Assembly (NCBI GenBank): GCA_963739335.1
Contig: CAVUAC010000063.1
Span: 1 to 64,000, forward strand
Origin: UBA9647 sp963739335
Lineage (GTDB): Bacteria; Bacteroidota; Ignavibacteria; UBA10030
Length of the DNA stretch: 64,000 bases
Direction of reading: 5' to 3'
In this document: positions 18,270 to 28,797 of the stretch, in pieces
Numbering within the stretch: position 1 is the first letter of the stretch
How the letters are laid out: each line of letters begins with the position of its first letter
Program-made: the position numbers and the translations under genes
Notes under the pieces: generated by a model
The model's database searches: none
Told to the model about the DNA's origin: nothing
What the model saw: the letters and a program-made list of their open reading frames with translations, nothing else

Positions 18270-18983
18270 ATGACTATGGACACACCGCCGAACAAAGAGA
18301 TCCAAAAGTCCGAATACCTCGCTCGCATCTCTCATGAGATCCGCACACCTCTCACATCTATCATTGGATATGCCGAGGTGATGTTAAGCGACCCCAAGCT
18401 ACCGCCCGATGCGAAACAAGAGTACGTCGAGATCATCAGAGATGCGGGCAAGCGGCTATCAGAGTTCCTGGATACCTACATCGAGTCTGAAGTCGTCGAG
18501 AGCAACAAGGAACTCGACGAAAAGCATCGCGAAGATGTCTCTCTCCTCACGCAACTTGCCACAGAGAGAGTATCGGCGCTCGCCCTCGCAAAGGCCGTGA
18601 CGATCACAACACGATGTGAGCCTGCCATCTTTATCGAACGGGCGCAGCCTGATCACCTCGTGCATATTCTGGAGAACCTTCTTGTCAACTCGATCGACCT
18701 CGCGCCGGAGGGGGGCCACATCGAAATCGTGGCAATGGAACGGCCGGACTTCTTCGAAATCAATGTCACTAATAAAGACAGGGGATTTCTCAGCGTTTCG
18801 GTGAGTGCTGTGAGCAAGAAGTTCCGCTGGATCCAGTCGCCCGGCATCGAAATCCGTCACGACGGACTCGGCCTTGCATTTGCTAAACATGTTGTCGAAC
18901 TTGAGGGGGGATTGTTGAACATACAGGCATACGAACAGGGTCTGACGTTCACTGTTCACTTTCCCCGCAATGGCAACAACTAA
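18270..18983 (+). CDS. Soluble histidine kinase
   Basis: A 237-residue protein without membrane segments or sensor domain. The dimerisation/phospho-acceptor box is ARISHEIRTPLTSIIGYAE (His about residue 24). The ATPase domain shows an N box (HILENLLVNSIDLAPEGG) and a G2 motif (DGLGLAFAKHVVELEGG), but the G1 region reads TNKDRGF where active kinases usually have DxGxG, so catalytic output may be weak. The sigma54 activator gene starts 17 bases downstream and is the expected partner. Stimulus is unknown: detection must come from another protein or an internal ligand. Confidence 0.85.
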   Translation: MTMDTPPNKEIQKSEYLARISHEIRTPLTSIIGYAEVMLSDPKLPPDAKQEYVEIIRDAGKRLSEFLDTYIESEVVESNKELDEKHREDVSLLTQLATERVSALALAKAVTITTRCEPAIFIERAQPDHLVHILENLLVNSIDLAPEGGHIEIVAMERPDFFEINVTNKDRGFLSVSVSAVSKKFRWIQSPGIEIRHDGLGLAFAKHVVELEGGLLNIQAYEQGLTFTVHFPRNGNN

Positions 18984-19000
18984 CGTGTGAGAGATTTACC

Positions 19001-20386
19001 ATGGCACAAGAACGGCTCATCTACATAGTCGATGATGAAGAGACGATTTCGCGGCTTCTCGAACATTGGGTGACGAAGAAGTGGGGCTATGAGGCGCGTT
19101 GTTTCACGACCGGCGAGGCGTGTCTTGAGAATCTCACCACGATCCCTGATACGATCATCCTCGACATCATGCTGCCTGGTATCGGGGGGGTCGACACGCT
19201 CAAGAAGATCAAGTCTCAGTATCCGGACCTCCCGGTCATCATGCTCTCCGCCCAGGGTAAAGTCGACGTCGCGATTGAGACGCTGAAGCTCGGAGCGACT
19301 GACTATTTCTCGAAACCAGTCGATTTCGCCAAGCTTGAAGTCAGCGTCAAGAACGCTATACAAACCCATGATCTTTCGCGCGAGGTTTCCCGTCTGCGGG
19401 AAGCGGTGGGCAAACCGGTTCAGTTCGACAACATTATCTCCGACAACGGCTCGATGCAGGAGGTCTTCAAGCTTGTCCAGAAGGTGATGGACAATGACAT
19501 CTGCGTTCTCGTGCTTGGCGAAAGCGGCACCGGCAAAGAACTGATCGCCCGCGCCATTCACTACAACGGAAACCGAAAGGATGAGCCATTCGTGATCGTG
19601 AACTGCGCATCGATTCCGAGAGACCTGCTGGAAAGCGAGCTCTTCGGCCACGAAAAAGGTTCATTCACGGGCGCGCATCAGCGGCGCATCGGCAAGTTCG
19701 AACAGGCCCACGGTGGCACATTGTTCCTTGACGAAATCGGCGAGCTCGATCTGAGCCTCCAGGCAAAACTTCTTCGGGTCATTCAGAGCAAGCAATTCGA
19801 GCGCGTCGGAGGAAATGATACGCTGACGACCGACGTGCGACTTGTTTCTGCGACGAACCGAGACCTCGTCAAGGCCGTCGCTCAGAAGCAATTCCGTGAG
19901 GACCTCTATTTCCGTCTGGCGACGTTTCCTATCATGCTGCCGCCACTGCGTGATCGCCGTTCTGACATCCTTCTGCTGTCGGAGCACTTCCTGAAGAAGT
20001 TTTCTGCAGAGGTTTCGAAACCCGGCTTAGGCTTCTCAAAGAAAGCATTGAAGCTTCTTTATGAATACCCCTGGCCAGGAAACGTCCGGGAGCTCGAAAA
20101 TGCCATCCAGCGCGCCGTCCTGATGGCCGATGGCCCTGCCATCACGGACAAAGACCTCCCTCTTGCAGTTGTCACATTTGGATCGCAAGAAGAGGCCAGT
20201 ATGTCATCGCCGCTCTCCCTTGGTGTGGAGCATATTCGGTCGCTGGAGAAGGTCAAAGAGGAGATCGTCAGACTGGCCCTCAAGGCAACCGAGGGGAATA
20301 TCGTTGATGCGGCGCGACGGTTGAAAATCGGACGGGCGACGATGTATCGCCTGATGAAGAAGTACAAAATCGGCGAAGAAAAGTAA
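19001..20386 (+). CDS. Sigma54-dependent response regulator (NtrC family)
   Basis: A 461-residue activator with receiver (1-120; phospho-acceptor in TIILDIMLPG), AAA+ ATPase (about 145-380) and C-terminal Fis-type helix-turn-helix (AARRLKIGRATMYRLMKKY). Walker A is GESGTGKE, the sigma54 contact loop reads GSFTGA (variant of GAFTGA), Walker B is GGTLFLDEIGEL, and the arginine-finger segment REDLYFRL is present. It probably works with the kinase immediately upstream to switch on sigma54 promoters. Target genes are not visible; no clear GG-N10-GC promoter was identified near the fibre locus by eye. Confidence 0.93.
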   Translation: MAQERLIYIVDDEETISRLLEHWVTKKWGYEARCFTTGEACLENLTTIPDTIILDIMLPGIGGVDTLKKIKSQYPDLPVIMLSAQGKVDVAIETLKLGATDYFSKPVDFAKLEVSVKNAIQTHDLSREVSRLREAVGKPVQFDNIISDNGSMQEVFKLVQKVMDNDICVLVLGESGTGKELIARAIHYNGNRKDEPFVIVNCASIPRDLLESELFGHEKGSFTGAHQRRIGKFEQAHGGTLFLDEIGELDLSLQAKLLRVIQSKQFERVGGNDTLTTDVRLVSATNRDLVKAVAQKQFREDLYFRLATFPIMLPPLRDRRSDILLLSEHFLKKFSAEVSKPGLGFSKKALKLLYEYPWPGNVRELENAIQRAVLMADGPAITDKDLPLAVVTFGSQEEASMSSPLSLGVEHIRSLEKVKEEIVRLALKATEGNIVDAARRLKIGRATMYRLMKKYKIGEEK

Positions 20387-20710
20387 CGCTGCCCCTATCA
20401 AAAGATTTTGCCCGCCGGACAGAGCGGGCTGTCAAGACACTGAGCCAAAGGTCGTTCGGGAGAATCCGTCAGATTCCCCGGGAATCTGACGATCAGACTC
20501 CGACACGCTCCGCCAAGCGGAGCGAGGCGAGCGGACTCTGTCGAGCTCATCCCCGCCAGCCTCCCTAGCTCGCTGAGGCGGGCCTGCCTGAGTCCTTCGG
20601 ACGTCGGCGGGCTGGCTGGAGCCACAGGCTGAAAAAAAGTCTTCATGTTCCTCCCCACTAAGTAACTTTGTAACTTCGTGTCTCAGTGGCGCCGCTTTTC
20701 AACTGAATTC
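20387..20710. repeat. Repeat-rich intergenic region
   Basis: Holds a perfect palindrome gtcagattccc/gggaatctgac at about 20468-20490, a GC-rich segment with gagcggactctg (shared with 8195-8210), and at 20643-20700 a shortened copy of the dispersed 130-bp repeat (minus orientation, cagttgaaaag...gccac). It separates converging genes, so the hairpins may also end transcripts. Confidence 0.6.
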
Positions 20711-21399
20711 CTACGGCATCTTTGTCGAAGAAGTCCCTTCCCCCTGACTCACAATGCCATGTTCGATGGCATAGCGCACGAGATTGGCCAGGTCATGGAT
20801 ATTGAGTTTCTGCATGATGTTCGTCCTGTGCGAATCCACCGTTCGCGGGCTGATAAAGAGTTGATCCGCGATTTGCTGGTTAGTCATCCCGCGGGCTACG
20901 AGGGCTAGTATCTCTCGCTCTCTGCGTGTCAGCGGTACACCGGCGTGATCGGAATCCGGGGAATGCTGCTCAACACGCTTGACGTATCCTTCAGCCATGA
21001 GTTGTGAAATCCTCGGACTGAAGAATTTCTCCCCCTTTGCTGCCGCCCGAATCGCGGCGGTCAGCTCATCCTTTCCGGCACTCTTCAGGACGTATCCCGC
21101 TGCCCCGGACTTCAGGATTTGGTAAACGTACTCTTCGTTCTCATGCATCGTCAGTACAAGCACGTTGATCTGGGGATATTTCTTCTTGATGATCTTCGTG
21201 GCCTCGATGCCGGAGAGCCTGGGCATCGACAGATCAAGGACAACCACCGTGGGATGAAGCTCGCCCGTCTTGCGCACCGCCTCCTCACCATCTTCCGCCT
21301 CCCCCACGATGATGAAGTCTTTGTTGCTCTGCAGGAGCGTGGCGATGCCGCTTCGAACAAGTGTGTGATCGTCTGCAAGAAGAATGCGTATCTTATCCA
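20711..21399 (-). CDS. NarL/FixJ-type response regulator
   Basis: Start at ATG 21399 (MDKIRILLADDHTLVRSG), overlapping the end of the kinase gene by seven bases, which indicates coupling with it. The receiver has DD, the acceptor in VVVLDLSMPRLSG and Lys in YVLKSAG. A LuxR-type helix-turn-helix follows (LTRREREILALVARGMTNQQIADQLFISPRTVDSHR). 229 residues, a normal length. The partner is the multi-domain kinase at 21393-24080. Target promoters are unknown. Confidence 0.95.
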
Positions 21400-24080
21400 T
21401 TGCTGTCAGCTGCCGTTCGTGGAATTTCCACAATGATTTCCGTTCCCTGTCCGGGACGCGATTCAAGGACAAACGAGCCATTGAATGATGCCGCACGCTC
21501 GCGCATACTCACCAGGCCCATCCCATGCCGCTGATCCCTCCGCGGCTCAATGCGACTCACGAGGAATCCTTTTCCATCGTCCTCCACAAAGAGCTTGACG
21601 AACTTCTCATCCCCAAGGAGCTGGACATTGACCTCATGAGCTTCCGCGTGTTTCGCGATATTGTTCAGGGCTTCCTGAGCGATACGGTACAGCCCAACTT
21701 CGATCGACGGATCGAGCCGACCATCCACTCCGCTGACGTGAACGTGCACATTGAGATGATGCCTCTTCGAGAATTGCTCACCAAGGAACTGCAGCGCAGG
21801 CATCAATCCAAAATCCACCAAAACACTCGGCATGAGATTGTAAGAAATTTCTCTCGCCTCCGCCATCGCGTTGTCGAGCAATGTCTTGATATCTGCAAGA
21901 CGCCGCCGGTCATCCTCTCCCTGCAGATTGGTTGCGTCCTCGAGGATTTCCACATTGAACTTGATCGCCGTGAGCATCTGGCCGAGGCTATCGTGAATCT
22001 CACGCGCAATGCGTCGCCGTTCTTCCTCCTGAGCCTTGACCCTCGCGCCAGAAAGCATTTCCAAGTCCCGCTCTCGTGAAAGGAGGTTGTCGTAAAGCTG
22101 AGCGTTGGCCAGCGCAATGGAGGACTTCTCCGCGAGCGAGTACAGCAGCCGGATCTCCCGCGCCGTGAAATCGTGGTTGCGACGATAGCCTACAACCAGC
22201 TGTCCCTTGATATCCTTCTCCACAAAGAGAGGAAATCGAACCGCAGAGATGATCTCTTCCTCTTTGAACTGGGGGAATTCCGCAATGGGGAATTCGGGGT
22301 TTTCGCCGAGGTCCTTCATCACGATATGCTCGTTGGCTCGCACGATCCGACATGAGCGCCCTCCAATTTGAACGGCTCCTTCGGCATCGGAATACGATTA
22401 CCGGTCATCGCACGCCATGTCGCCTGGTTGGATTCCAGGTCCACCATTTTCACGGCAGCCCAGTCGGCTCGCGTGAGGGCCTTTGCGTGGTAGGAAATGG
22501 CATCGAGCACGGCTTGCAGGCCAACACTGGAAACAAGCTGCCTGTCAATGGTGCTCATCGTCTCCTGCTCCCACAGCCACAGCGCCTGCTCGCGTTCGAG
22601 ACTTTTTCGTTCTGTGATATCGCGGAAGGAGGCTTGCACGGCAGGCTGACCATTCCACGAAACCAGCTTCGCGTTGACCTCGAGATCGATAACCCTCCCC
22701 TGCTTGGCCAAACCCTTCAGCTCAAAATTCCTCAGTACATCCTCCCCGATGGCGCGACCTTCGTACCCTTCCAGCACGAGGAACCGGTTCGAAGGGGCAA
22801 CCGTGTCCACGAAGCTCACCTCCCTCATCTCCTCCGGAGAATCATAGCCGAAAATTCTCGCTGAGGAAGCATTGACGAAGACAAGTTTGCCCTCCTGGAC
22901 GACGACGATTCCGTCAAGTGAACTTTCGACGATATTCTGGTACTTCTCCTGCGACTCAGCGAATTTCCAGCGCGAGCTCCCGCCTCTCCGTCACGTCGTG
23001 GTGGATGCCGACCGCCTCCAACAACCTGCCGTCTTCGTCTACAATTGGCGAGATGATGAGAAGAGTGTAGTTCATCGCACCGTCGCCCCGGGGCAATGCA
23101 ATTTCACCGGACCAGGCTTCTCCGCCGCTGAGGACCTCCGAGACACGAGCCCACAACACTTCCGCATCACCAGCTTGATTGAGGACCGTCATCCCCTCAA
23201 ACAGTGGATGCCCCAGAAGCCTGCTCAACGATGAACCGGCCCATTGGTCGAACGCCGGATTCACGTACAGGATCTTGCCGTGGACGTCCACCACCTCAAT
23301 CGGATTAAGCGATGCCTCCAGCAGTGTTTCATAGCGTCGCTTCCGCTCCTCACTCTGGCGACCCCGGCGAATCATGACGATCGCAAGCGTTGAACCCAGT
23401 CCAAAGAGAAAGAAAGCGACGAAGAATCCCCGGTATGTCGTGACCTCGGCCTCTGCTCTCGAGCGCTGTACCTCCATTAGGTTTTGCTGCAGCTCGGCTC
23501 GCATTGCTCGGTCAAGTTGCTCGCGCATCATCCTGAAAAAGAGGCTCGGCTCAGGGAGATAGCTGTCTGTCTGAGAGGTTGATGCTGACCGATTGTTTTG
23601 TCCACGCGCAACAGCTGACGACGGTACGCGTGTGAAAACTTTTTCGGACTTCTCGACGAGCTCATCGAATATCGACCACAGGCCGACAAAACTGACCAGG
23701 AGACGTTCTTTCTCCTTAGCGGGGACATCGGACAGAACGTTGACATAGGAAGTGCCGATCGCGTGTATGGAACGAACGGTTTTGTCAAACTCCCGGTGGA
23801 GGGAGTCACGCCTCGATGGGGTCACATACGCCTCTTGCGCGATGAACGATAGGCGTACAGCCTGGTCATATCCGGTAAGGAGAAGAGTATCGCGAGCTAC
23901 TGAGGCAGTTGCTTCCCTGCTTGTGCTTTGGTTCGATGCCCAGAAGTCCGCAAGAAGGTAGACAAGCCCAAGGCAGGTGGGCAAAAGGACAAGAGCGAGG
24001 GCGGTAGTGAGAGCCCACTGCGACCGACTGAGTCTCCCAGACATCGCAGGCGCCAAATATGCGTCAGCCGGGTTCTTCAT
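21393..24080 (-). CDS. Membrane sensor histidine kinase with PAS, PAS and GAF domains, broken by two frameshifts
   Basis: From ATG 24080: two transmembrane segments flank a helical extracytoplasmic domain of about 150 residues; then PAS1 (YETLLEASLNPIEVVDVHGK), PAS2 (YQNIVESSLDGIVVVQEGK), GAF (LQAVLDAISYHAKALTRAD), HisKA_3 (RRIAREIHDSLGQMLTAIKF, acceptor His) and HATPase (DDGKGF; GMGLVSMRERA). Reading the three frames shows one continuous protein with a one-base insertion near 22963, after LEIR, and a one-base deletion near 22365, inside the GAF domain. Both fall inside conserved domains, so either the gene is recently inactivated or the sequence is in error. Its regulator overlaps its stop. 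Confidence 0.85.
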
Positions 24081-24224
24081 AAGGGAACCGTAAGCGGCAG
24101 ACTTCAAGGGGCTGAGCGGTCAGAAACACTCCCCCCAGTTTGCCGCGTTTCGTCACATCAAGTTAGAGAAAGTAGGGGTGAATATCAATCGTACCTCGGC
24201 AGGCCGAGGACGGCGCGCGGCACT

Positions 24225-24605
24225 CTACTTTGCGGCAATCTTCTTGTATGCGGCCGCGTCCAGCAGGCTGGCGAGCTCGCTGGCATTCGCGACTCGCATC
24301 TTGATCATCCAACCCTCACCGTATGGGTCCTTGTTGACCGCCTCGGGGCTGGCCTGAATATTCTTGTTGACTTCCAGAACCTCACCCGACACCGGCGCAT
24401 AGATATCGGAGACCGCCTTGACCGCTTCGATGGTGCCAAACGACTTGCCCTTCTCGACCTTCGTGCCGGGGGCAGGAAGCTCCACGTACACGACATCGCC
24501 AAGTTCGCTCTGGGCAAAGTCGGTGATCCCTACCCAGCCAGTGCCGCCTTCTACGCGGATCCATTCGTGGTCATTGGTGTATTTGAGACCTTCTGGGAAG
24601 TTCAT
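24225..24605 (-). CDS. gcvH: Glycine cleavage system H protein
   Basis: The 126-residue lipoyl carrier shuttles the aminomethyl group between GcvP, GcvT and the lipoamide dehydrogenase. Typical start MNFPEGLKYTNDHEWI. The lipoylated Lys is in TIEAVKAVSDIYAPVSG (EAVK where many homologues have ESVK), followed by the conserved EVLEVN. Length is normal. It follows accC by about 90 bases on the same strand; gcvP and gcvT are not in the window. Confidence 0.97.
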   Translation of the reverse strand: MNFPEGLKYTNDHEWIRVEGGTGWVGITDFAQSELGDVVYVELPAPGTKVEKGKSFGTIEAVKAVSDIYAPVSGEVLEVNKNIQASPEAVNKDPYGEGWMIKMRVANASELASLLDAAAYKKIAAK

Positions 24606-24691
24606 AGTGTCCTCGTTTATGGGCTTTGGAGATTGCGTGATCCGGGATCGGCCGTCCTTGCTTCATCACCATCCCCACCGACACCGGTGGA

Positions 24692-26032
24692 TCAGTCTTT
24701 GAAATCAAACTGTTCGATAAACCTCGTGTCAAACTTGCCTTCGCGGAACTGTTCATTCTGCATCAGCTTTTTGTGGAACGGAATCGTCGTCTTTATACCT
24801 TCGATGATAAACTCGTCGAGAGAGTGGTACATTTTTTCAATTGTCTCTTCGCGCGTCATCCCCTTCACAATCAGTTTCGCCACAAGGGAATCATAATACG
24901 GGGGAATCTCATATCCGGCGTAGGCGTGCGTATCGACCCGTACGCCAAATCCGCCTGGCATATGAAAACTCACGATCTTACCCGGCGAGGGACGGAAATC
25001 AAACGCCGGATCTTCAGCGTTGATGCGGCATTCCATCGCGTGCCATTCCGGCTTCGGCTTCATCTTCTTCAGTCTCTCCCCTGCCGCGACTTCAATCTGC
25101 AGTTTCACAAGATCGATCCCCATGACCTCTTCCGTCACCGGATGTTCCACCTGGATGCGCGTGTTCATTTCCATGAAGTAGAAGTTCTTGTTCTTGTCCA
25201 TCAAGAATTCGATCGTTCCTGCACCCAGATAATGAACGCTCTTCGCCCCTTTGACCGCCGCATTTCCCATCGCCTCCCGGATCTCCGACGTGACAGCCGG
25301 CGAAGGAGATTCCTCCACCAGCTTCTGATGCCGCCGCTGAATGGAACAGTCTCGTTCACCGAAATGCACCACGTTGCCGTACCGATCTCCCATGACCTGG
25401 ATTTCAATATGCCTTGGCTCGTCCAGATACTTTTCGACATAGACTGACGGATTCCCAAAGGCCTTTTCTGCTTCGTGACTTGCTGTTCGGTAGGCATTCT
25501 CGAGATCGGCGTAGTCGCGCACAATGCGCATGCCCCTGCCGCCACCTCCTGCGGTTGCCTTGATCATGATGGGATATCCGACCTCCCCCGCCATTCGTTT
25601 CGCCTCGTTGAAATCCGAGATGACTCCATCGCTTCCGGGAATGACGGGAACACCGGCTTTGTGCATGGTCTCTTTCGCAAGGGACTTATCGCCCATCGCG
25701 GTGATCGATTCAGGCGTCGGACCGATGAATGTCAATCCGGAAGTCCCGCAGATCTCGGCAAAACTCGCGTTCTCAGCGAGAAAACCATATCCCGGATGAA
25801 TGGCATCGGCGTTCGTGACCTCCGCTGCAGCGATCAGACGTGGGACGCTGAGGTAACTATCCTTGCTTTGGGGGGGACCGATGCAGACCGCTTCATCAGC
25901 AAACCGAACGTGGAGCGAATAACGGTCGGCTTCCGAATAGACGGCAACAGTGTTAATGCCAAGCTCGCGGCACGCTCGAATGATCCGAAGCGCAATTTCA
26001 CCGCGATTTGCTATGAGGACTTTCTTGAACAA
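24692..26032 (-). CDS. accC: Biotin carboxylase subunit of acetyl-CoA carboxylase
   Basis: A 446-residue ATP-grasp enzyme that carboxylates the biotin on AccB, the first step of malonyl-CoA synthesis. Starts MFKKVLIANRGEIALRIIRA. The glycine-rich ATP loop GGGGRGMRIV, the HIEIQVMGD and ERDCSIQRRHQK motifs and the active-site stretch EMNTRIQVEHPVTE are all intact. Normal length. Downstream of efp and accB on the same strand, a common arrangement. Confidence 0.98.
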   Translation of the reverse strand: MFKKVLIANRGEIALRIIRACRELGINTVAVYSEADRYSLHVRFADEAVCIGPPQSKDSYLSVPRLIAAAEVTNADAIHPGYGFLAENASFAEICGTSGLTFIGPTPESITAMGDKSLAKETMHKAGVPVIPGSDGVISDFNEAKRMAGEVGYPIMIKATAGGGGRGMRIVRDYADLENAYRTASHEAEKAFGNPSVYVEKYLDEPRHIEIQVMGDRYGNVVHFGERDCSIQRRHQKLVEESPSPAVTSEIREAMGNAAVKGAKSVHYLGAGTIEFLMDKNKNFYFMEMNTRIQVEHPVTEEVMGIDLVKLQIEVAAGERLKKMKPKPEWHAMECRINAEDPAFDFRPSPGKIVSFHMPGGFGVRVDTHAYAGYEIPPYYDSLVAKLIVKGMTREETIEKMYHSLDEFIIEGIKTTIPFHKKLMQNEQFREGKFDTRFIEQFDFKD

Positions 26033-26102
26033 ACGGTTCCTTCCGGACGAGGCCTACGTATTGAGCGCGATGTGCTCTGTAGCAGGAGACTCGTTCTGCA
26101 GA

Positions 26103-26581
26103 CTAGGCTTTCTCGATCAAGAAGAGGACTTGGTTGTATTCGACCGGCTTGCCATTCTCCACGAGGACCTGCGTTATCCTCCCGTTGACGTCAGATTCGA
26201 TTTCGTTCATCAGCTTCATCGCTTCAACGATGCACAGCACCGTGCCCACGCTGACGCTCTGACCAATTTCAACATAGGGTTCGGCATCCGGCGCGGGAGC
26301 CCGGTAGAACGTGCCAACGATGGGAGAGCGGACTTCATGATGCTTTGCCTCCGGCTTGACAGAGGGTTGGGCCGGCGTGGCGGGAGCCGGTGCCGGAGAC
26401 CCATCGGGGGTTGCTGAGATGGAGCAAACGGAAGTTGATACGCAGCCTGAGCAACATACGTTGGCTGAGAGTTCTTGTGCTTCACTACCCGTATCTTCTT
26501 TCCTTCCTCCTCAATCTCAATCTCATCGACTTCACTCTTCTCGATGAGCTTGATCACCTTCTTGACGTATGCAAGATCCAT
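26103..26581 (-). CDS. accB: Biotin carboxyl carrier protein of acetyl-CoA carboxylase, one frameshift
   Basis: Starts MDLAYVKKVIKLIEKSEVDE. After a Pro/Ala-rich linker the frame shifts near 26395 in a run of G (one base missing). In the shifted frame the biotinyl domain is complete: VRSPIVGTFYRAPAPDAEPY, the biotinylated Lys in EAMKLMNE, and VLFLIEKA at the C-terminus. Corrected length is 159 residues, normal for the family. Because AccB is essential for fatty-acid synthesis and accC follows, a sequence error is the simplest explanation; a truncated protein would lack the biotin site. Confidence 0.92.
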
Positions 26582-26666
26582 GAAAGTCCCGGGGTTGTGT
26601 TGAAAGACGAGAGCTCTAGAGCTCGTTCGTGCACCCCCAGAGGGCTGAGGGTGTGAATCGGTCCCC

Positions 26667-27231
26667 CTAGCTTCTTAACCCGTTCCAGATACTGGCCCGT
26701 CCGTGTATCAACGCGGATGATGTCACCCTCGTTGATGAACAGGGGAACATTGACCATGGCACCGGTCTGGACTTTGGCGGGCTTCGTCGCCCCGGAGGCG
26801 GTATCCCCCCGGACGCCTGGGACTGTCTCCACAACCTTAAGCTCAACATTGAACGGAATCTCGCATCCCACGATGTCCATTCCCACCATCATCAGCTGAA
26901 CTGTTTCACCCTCTTTCAGGAATTTCGCCCCTCCCCCAAAGCCACCTCGGAAACAGGCATTTGTTCGTACGATTCCTTGTCCATGAACTGAAAGCTGGCC
27001 CCATCGTGGTAGAGGTAGGTGAACTCCTTTTGCTCCAGGCGGACTTCTTCGACCTCCTCGCCAGACCGAAAACGAGTATCCGTGGTTCGGCCGGTTTTCA
27101 GGTTGCGCAGCTTGGCCTGAACAAATGCCCGAAGGTTCCCCGGGGTACGGTGGATGTATTCGTCGATCCGATGCAGCTCGCCGTTGAAGCGTGATTATCA
27201 TTCCAACTCTGAAATCTGCAGTTGTTGCCAT
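26667..27231 (-). CDS. efp: Elongation factor P, frameshifts present
   Basis: Starts at ATG 27231 (MATTADFRVGMIITL) with AAAGGA upstream. The conserved body is recovered after correcting an extra base near 27188 (then NGELHRIDEYIHRTPGN in frame) and a missing G near 26938 (then KFLKEGETVQLMMV). Near 26670 the sequence reads LERVKK followed by C-TAG; removing that base ends the protein at about 187 residues, the normal EF-P length. As written the frame runs on to 26554, overlapping accB. EF-P relieves ribosome stalling at polyproline; the modified-residue loop contains TPGN where Lys or Arg is usual, to be judged after resequencing. Confidence 0.9.
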
Positions 27232-27586
27232 AAATCCTTTCAAAATCCTCACGTTTTTGACAAAAATCGCGTCAATTTGCACAAAAATTGGGGTGAAATT
27301 ATACTAAAAAGAAGTGCCAATGTCAAGAGGAATCCCAGCGGCCCAAATCCATCATTTTCCTTAGTCGACTCGATTGACTGCCAGTCGCCTCCGACATGCC
27401 ATCAGGAATGACCGATTTCTTTTCTTTTCCACGTTAAAAGTGGTATATTCTGTCACTTTTTTGCGGGATATCGAGCGAAAACGGGGAAAAACGCCCACGC
27501 AGAGCTAGAGAATCCGCTCCCACACAATCGATTCCGAAACGATAGAACGCACACTCTCACAACTGATCTCAAACGACGGGGCCGCC
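27232..27586. other. Divergent intergenic region
   Basis: About 355 bp between efp (minus) and the transsulfuration gene (plus). It is AT-rich near efp (27290-27330). No riboswitch fold for S-adenosylmethionine or other RNA motif was recognised. Confidence 0.5.
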
Positions 27587-28726
27587 ATGGGTTTCTCCAC
27601 GAAAGCGATTCACGCCGGTGTAGAACCGGATCCGACAACCGGATCTCTGATGACACCGATCCATCTGACATCAACGTACATCAACGAAGAGCTTGGGAAG
27701 AACAAGGGGTACGTCTACTCCCGCATCGCCAATCCGACGAGGACGGTGCTTGAAAAGAATATTGCTGCGCTCGAAAACGGCAAAGAAGGCCTCGCATTTG
27801 CCTCGGGCATGGCTGCCGAGGCTGCTCTTTTCCATCTGCTCAAGGCAGGCAACCATGTCGTTGTGTCCCGCAATGTTTACGGGGGAACGTATCGCATCGC
27901 GAAGCTGGTCCTTGAAGACTTTGGTCTTCAGTTCGACTTTGTCGACACGACGGACCTTCATGTTCTCAAGGCCGCGCTGAAGCCTCATACCAAAATGGTT
28001 TTCATCGAAACACCGACAAATCCGACGATGGAGATCACCGATCTGCGGGGGGTCTCAAAGCTCTGCAAGCCACGAAAACTCATATCCGTCGTGGACAATA
28101 CCTTCGCCACTCCCTATCTTCAGAATCCGCTTGACTTCGGTATTGACATCGTGGTTCACAGCGCCACAAAGTACCTCAACGGACACAGCGATATGCTGGG
28201 GGGTCTCATCGTCCTCAACGATGCGAAGTTGACAGAGCACCTGCGGTTTATCCAGAAGTCTGTCGGAGCGATTTTGAGTCCGTTCGAGGCATGGATGTGT
28301 CTGCGAGGCATCAAGACGCTGGCAGTTCGGATGGCGCGCCACGATGTGAACGCGGTGGAGGTTGCAGCGTACTTGAATACCCATGGAAAGATCAAGAAGG
28401 TAAACTACCCAGGCCTTGTCTCCCATCCGCAGCATTACCTGGCACAGAAGCAGATGAGGGGATTCGGCGGGATGATCTCGTTCGATCTTGGAAGCCTTGA
28501 CAAGGCGAAGAAGTTCCTCAAGTCAGTGCGCTTGTGCGCGCTGGCTGAAAGCCTTGGCGGCGTCGAGACTCTCATTTCGCACCCGGCCACTATGACCCAT
28601 GCCTCCGTTCCGCCCGAGGAACGTCAGCTCATCGGCGTCACTGACGGGTTGGTGAGAATCTCCGTAGGCATTGAGGACGTTGAAGACATCATCGATGATC
28701 TCAAACAGGCGCTGACAAAGGTGTAG
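27587..28726 (+). CDS. Cystathionine gamma-synthase/lyase family PLP enzyme
   Basis: A 379-residue Cys/Met metabolism enzyme. Motifs: YSRIANPTRTVLEKNIAALE, FASGMAAEAALFHLL, VDNTFATPYLQNPLDFG, and the PLP-binding Lys in HSATKYLNGHSD. C-terminal ESLGGVETLISHPATMTHASV is diagnostic for the family. Members split between cystathionine gamma-synthase, cystathionine gamma-lyase and O-acetylhomoserine-using enzymes; sequence alone does not settle which, so no symbol is given. It stands alone on the plus strand among minus-strand genes. Regulation not visible. Confidence 0.93.
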   Translation: MGFSTKAIHAGVEPDPTTGSLMTPIHLTSTYINEELGKNKGYVYSRIANPTRTVLEKNIAALENGKEGLAFASGMAAEAALFHLLKAGNHVVVSRNVYGGTYRIAKLVLEDFGLQFDFVDTTDLHVLKAALKPHTKMVFIETPTNPTMEITDLRGVSKLCKPRKLISVVDNTFATPYLQNPLDFGIDIVVHSATKYLNGHSDMLGGLIVLNDAKLTEHLRFIQKSVGAILSPFEAWMCLRGIKTLAVRMARHDVNAVEVAAYLNTHGKIKKVNYPGLVSHPQHYLAQKQMRGFGGMISFDLGSLDKAKKFLKSVRLCALAESLGGVETLISHPATMTHASVPPEERQLIGVTDGLVRISVGIEDVEDIIDDLKQALTKV

Positions 28727-28797
28727 TTATGATGAATGCCGCCTTCTTCCGTGTGCGGATTGGGCAGAAGACGGACTTCTCTCGTGACAACACAAAC

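Noticed and set aside
26554..26666. C-terminal extension of EF-P
   Set aside because: It overlaps accB, is not protein-like and disappears on removing one base before TAG; treated as artefact.
27232..27586. SAM or other riboswitch upstream of the transsulfuration gene
   Set aside because: No conserved junction or P1-P4 pattern could be recognised.
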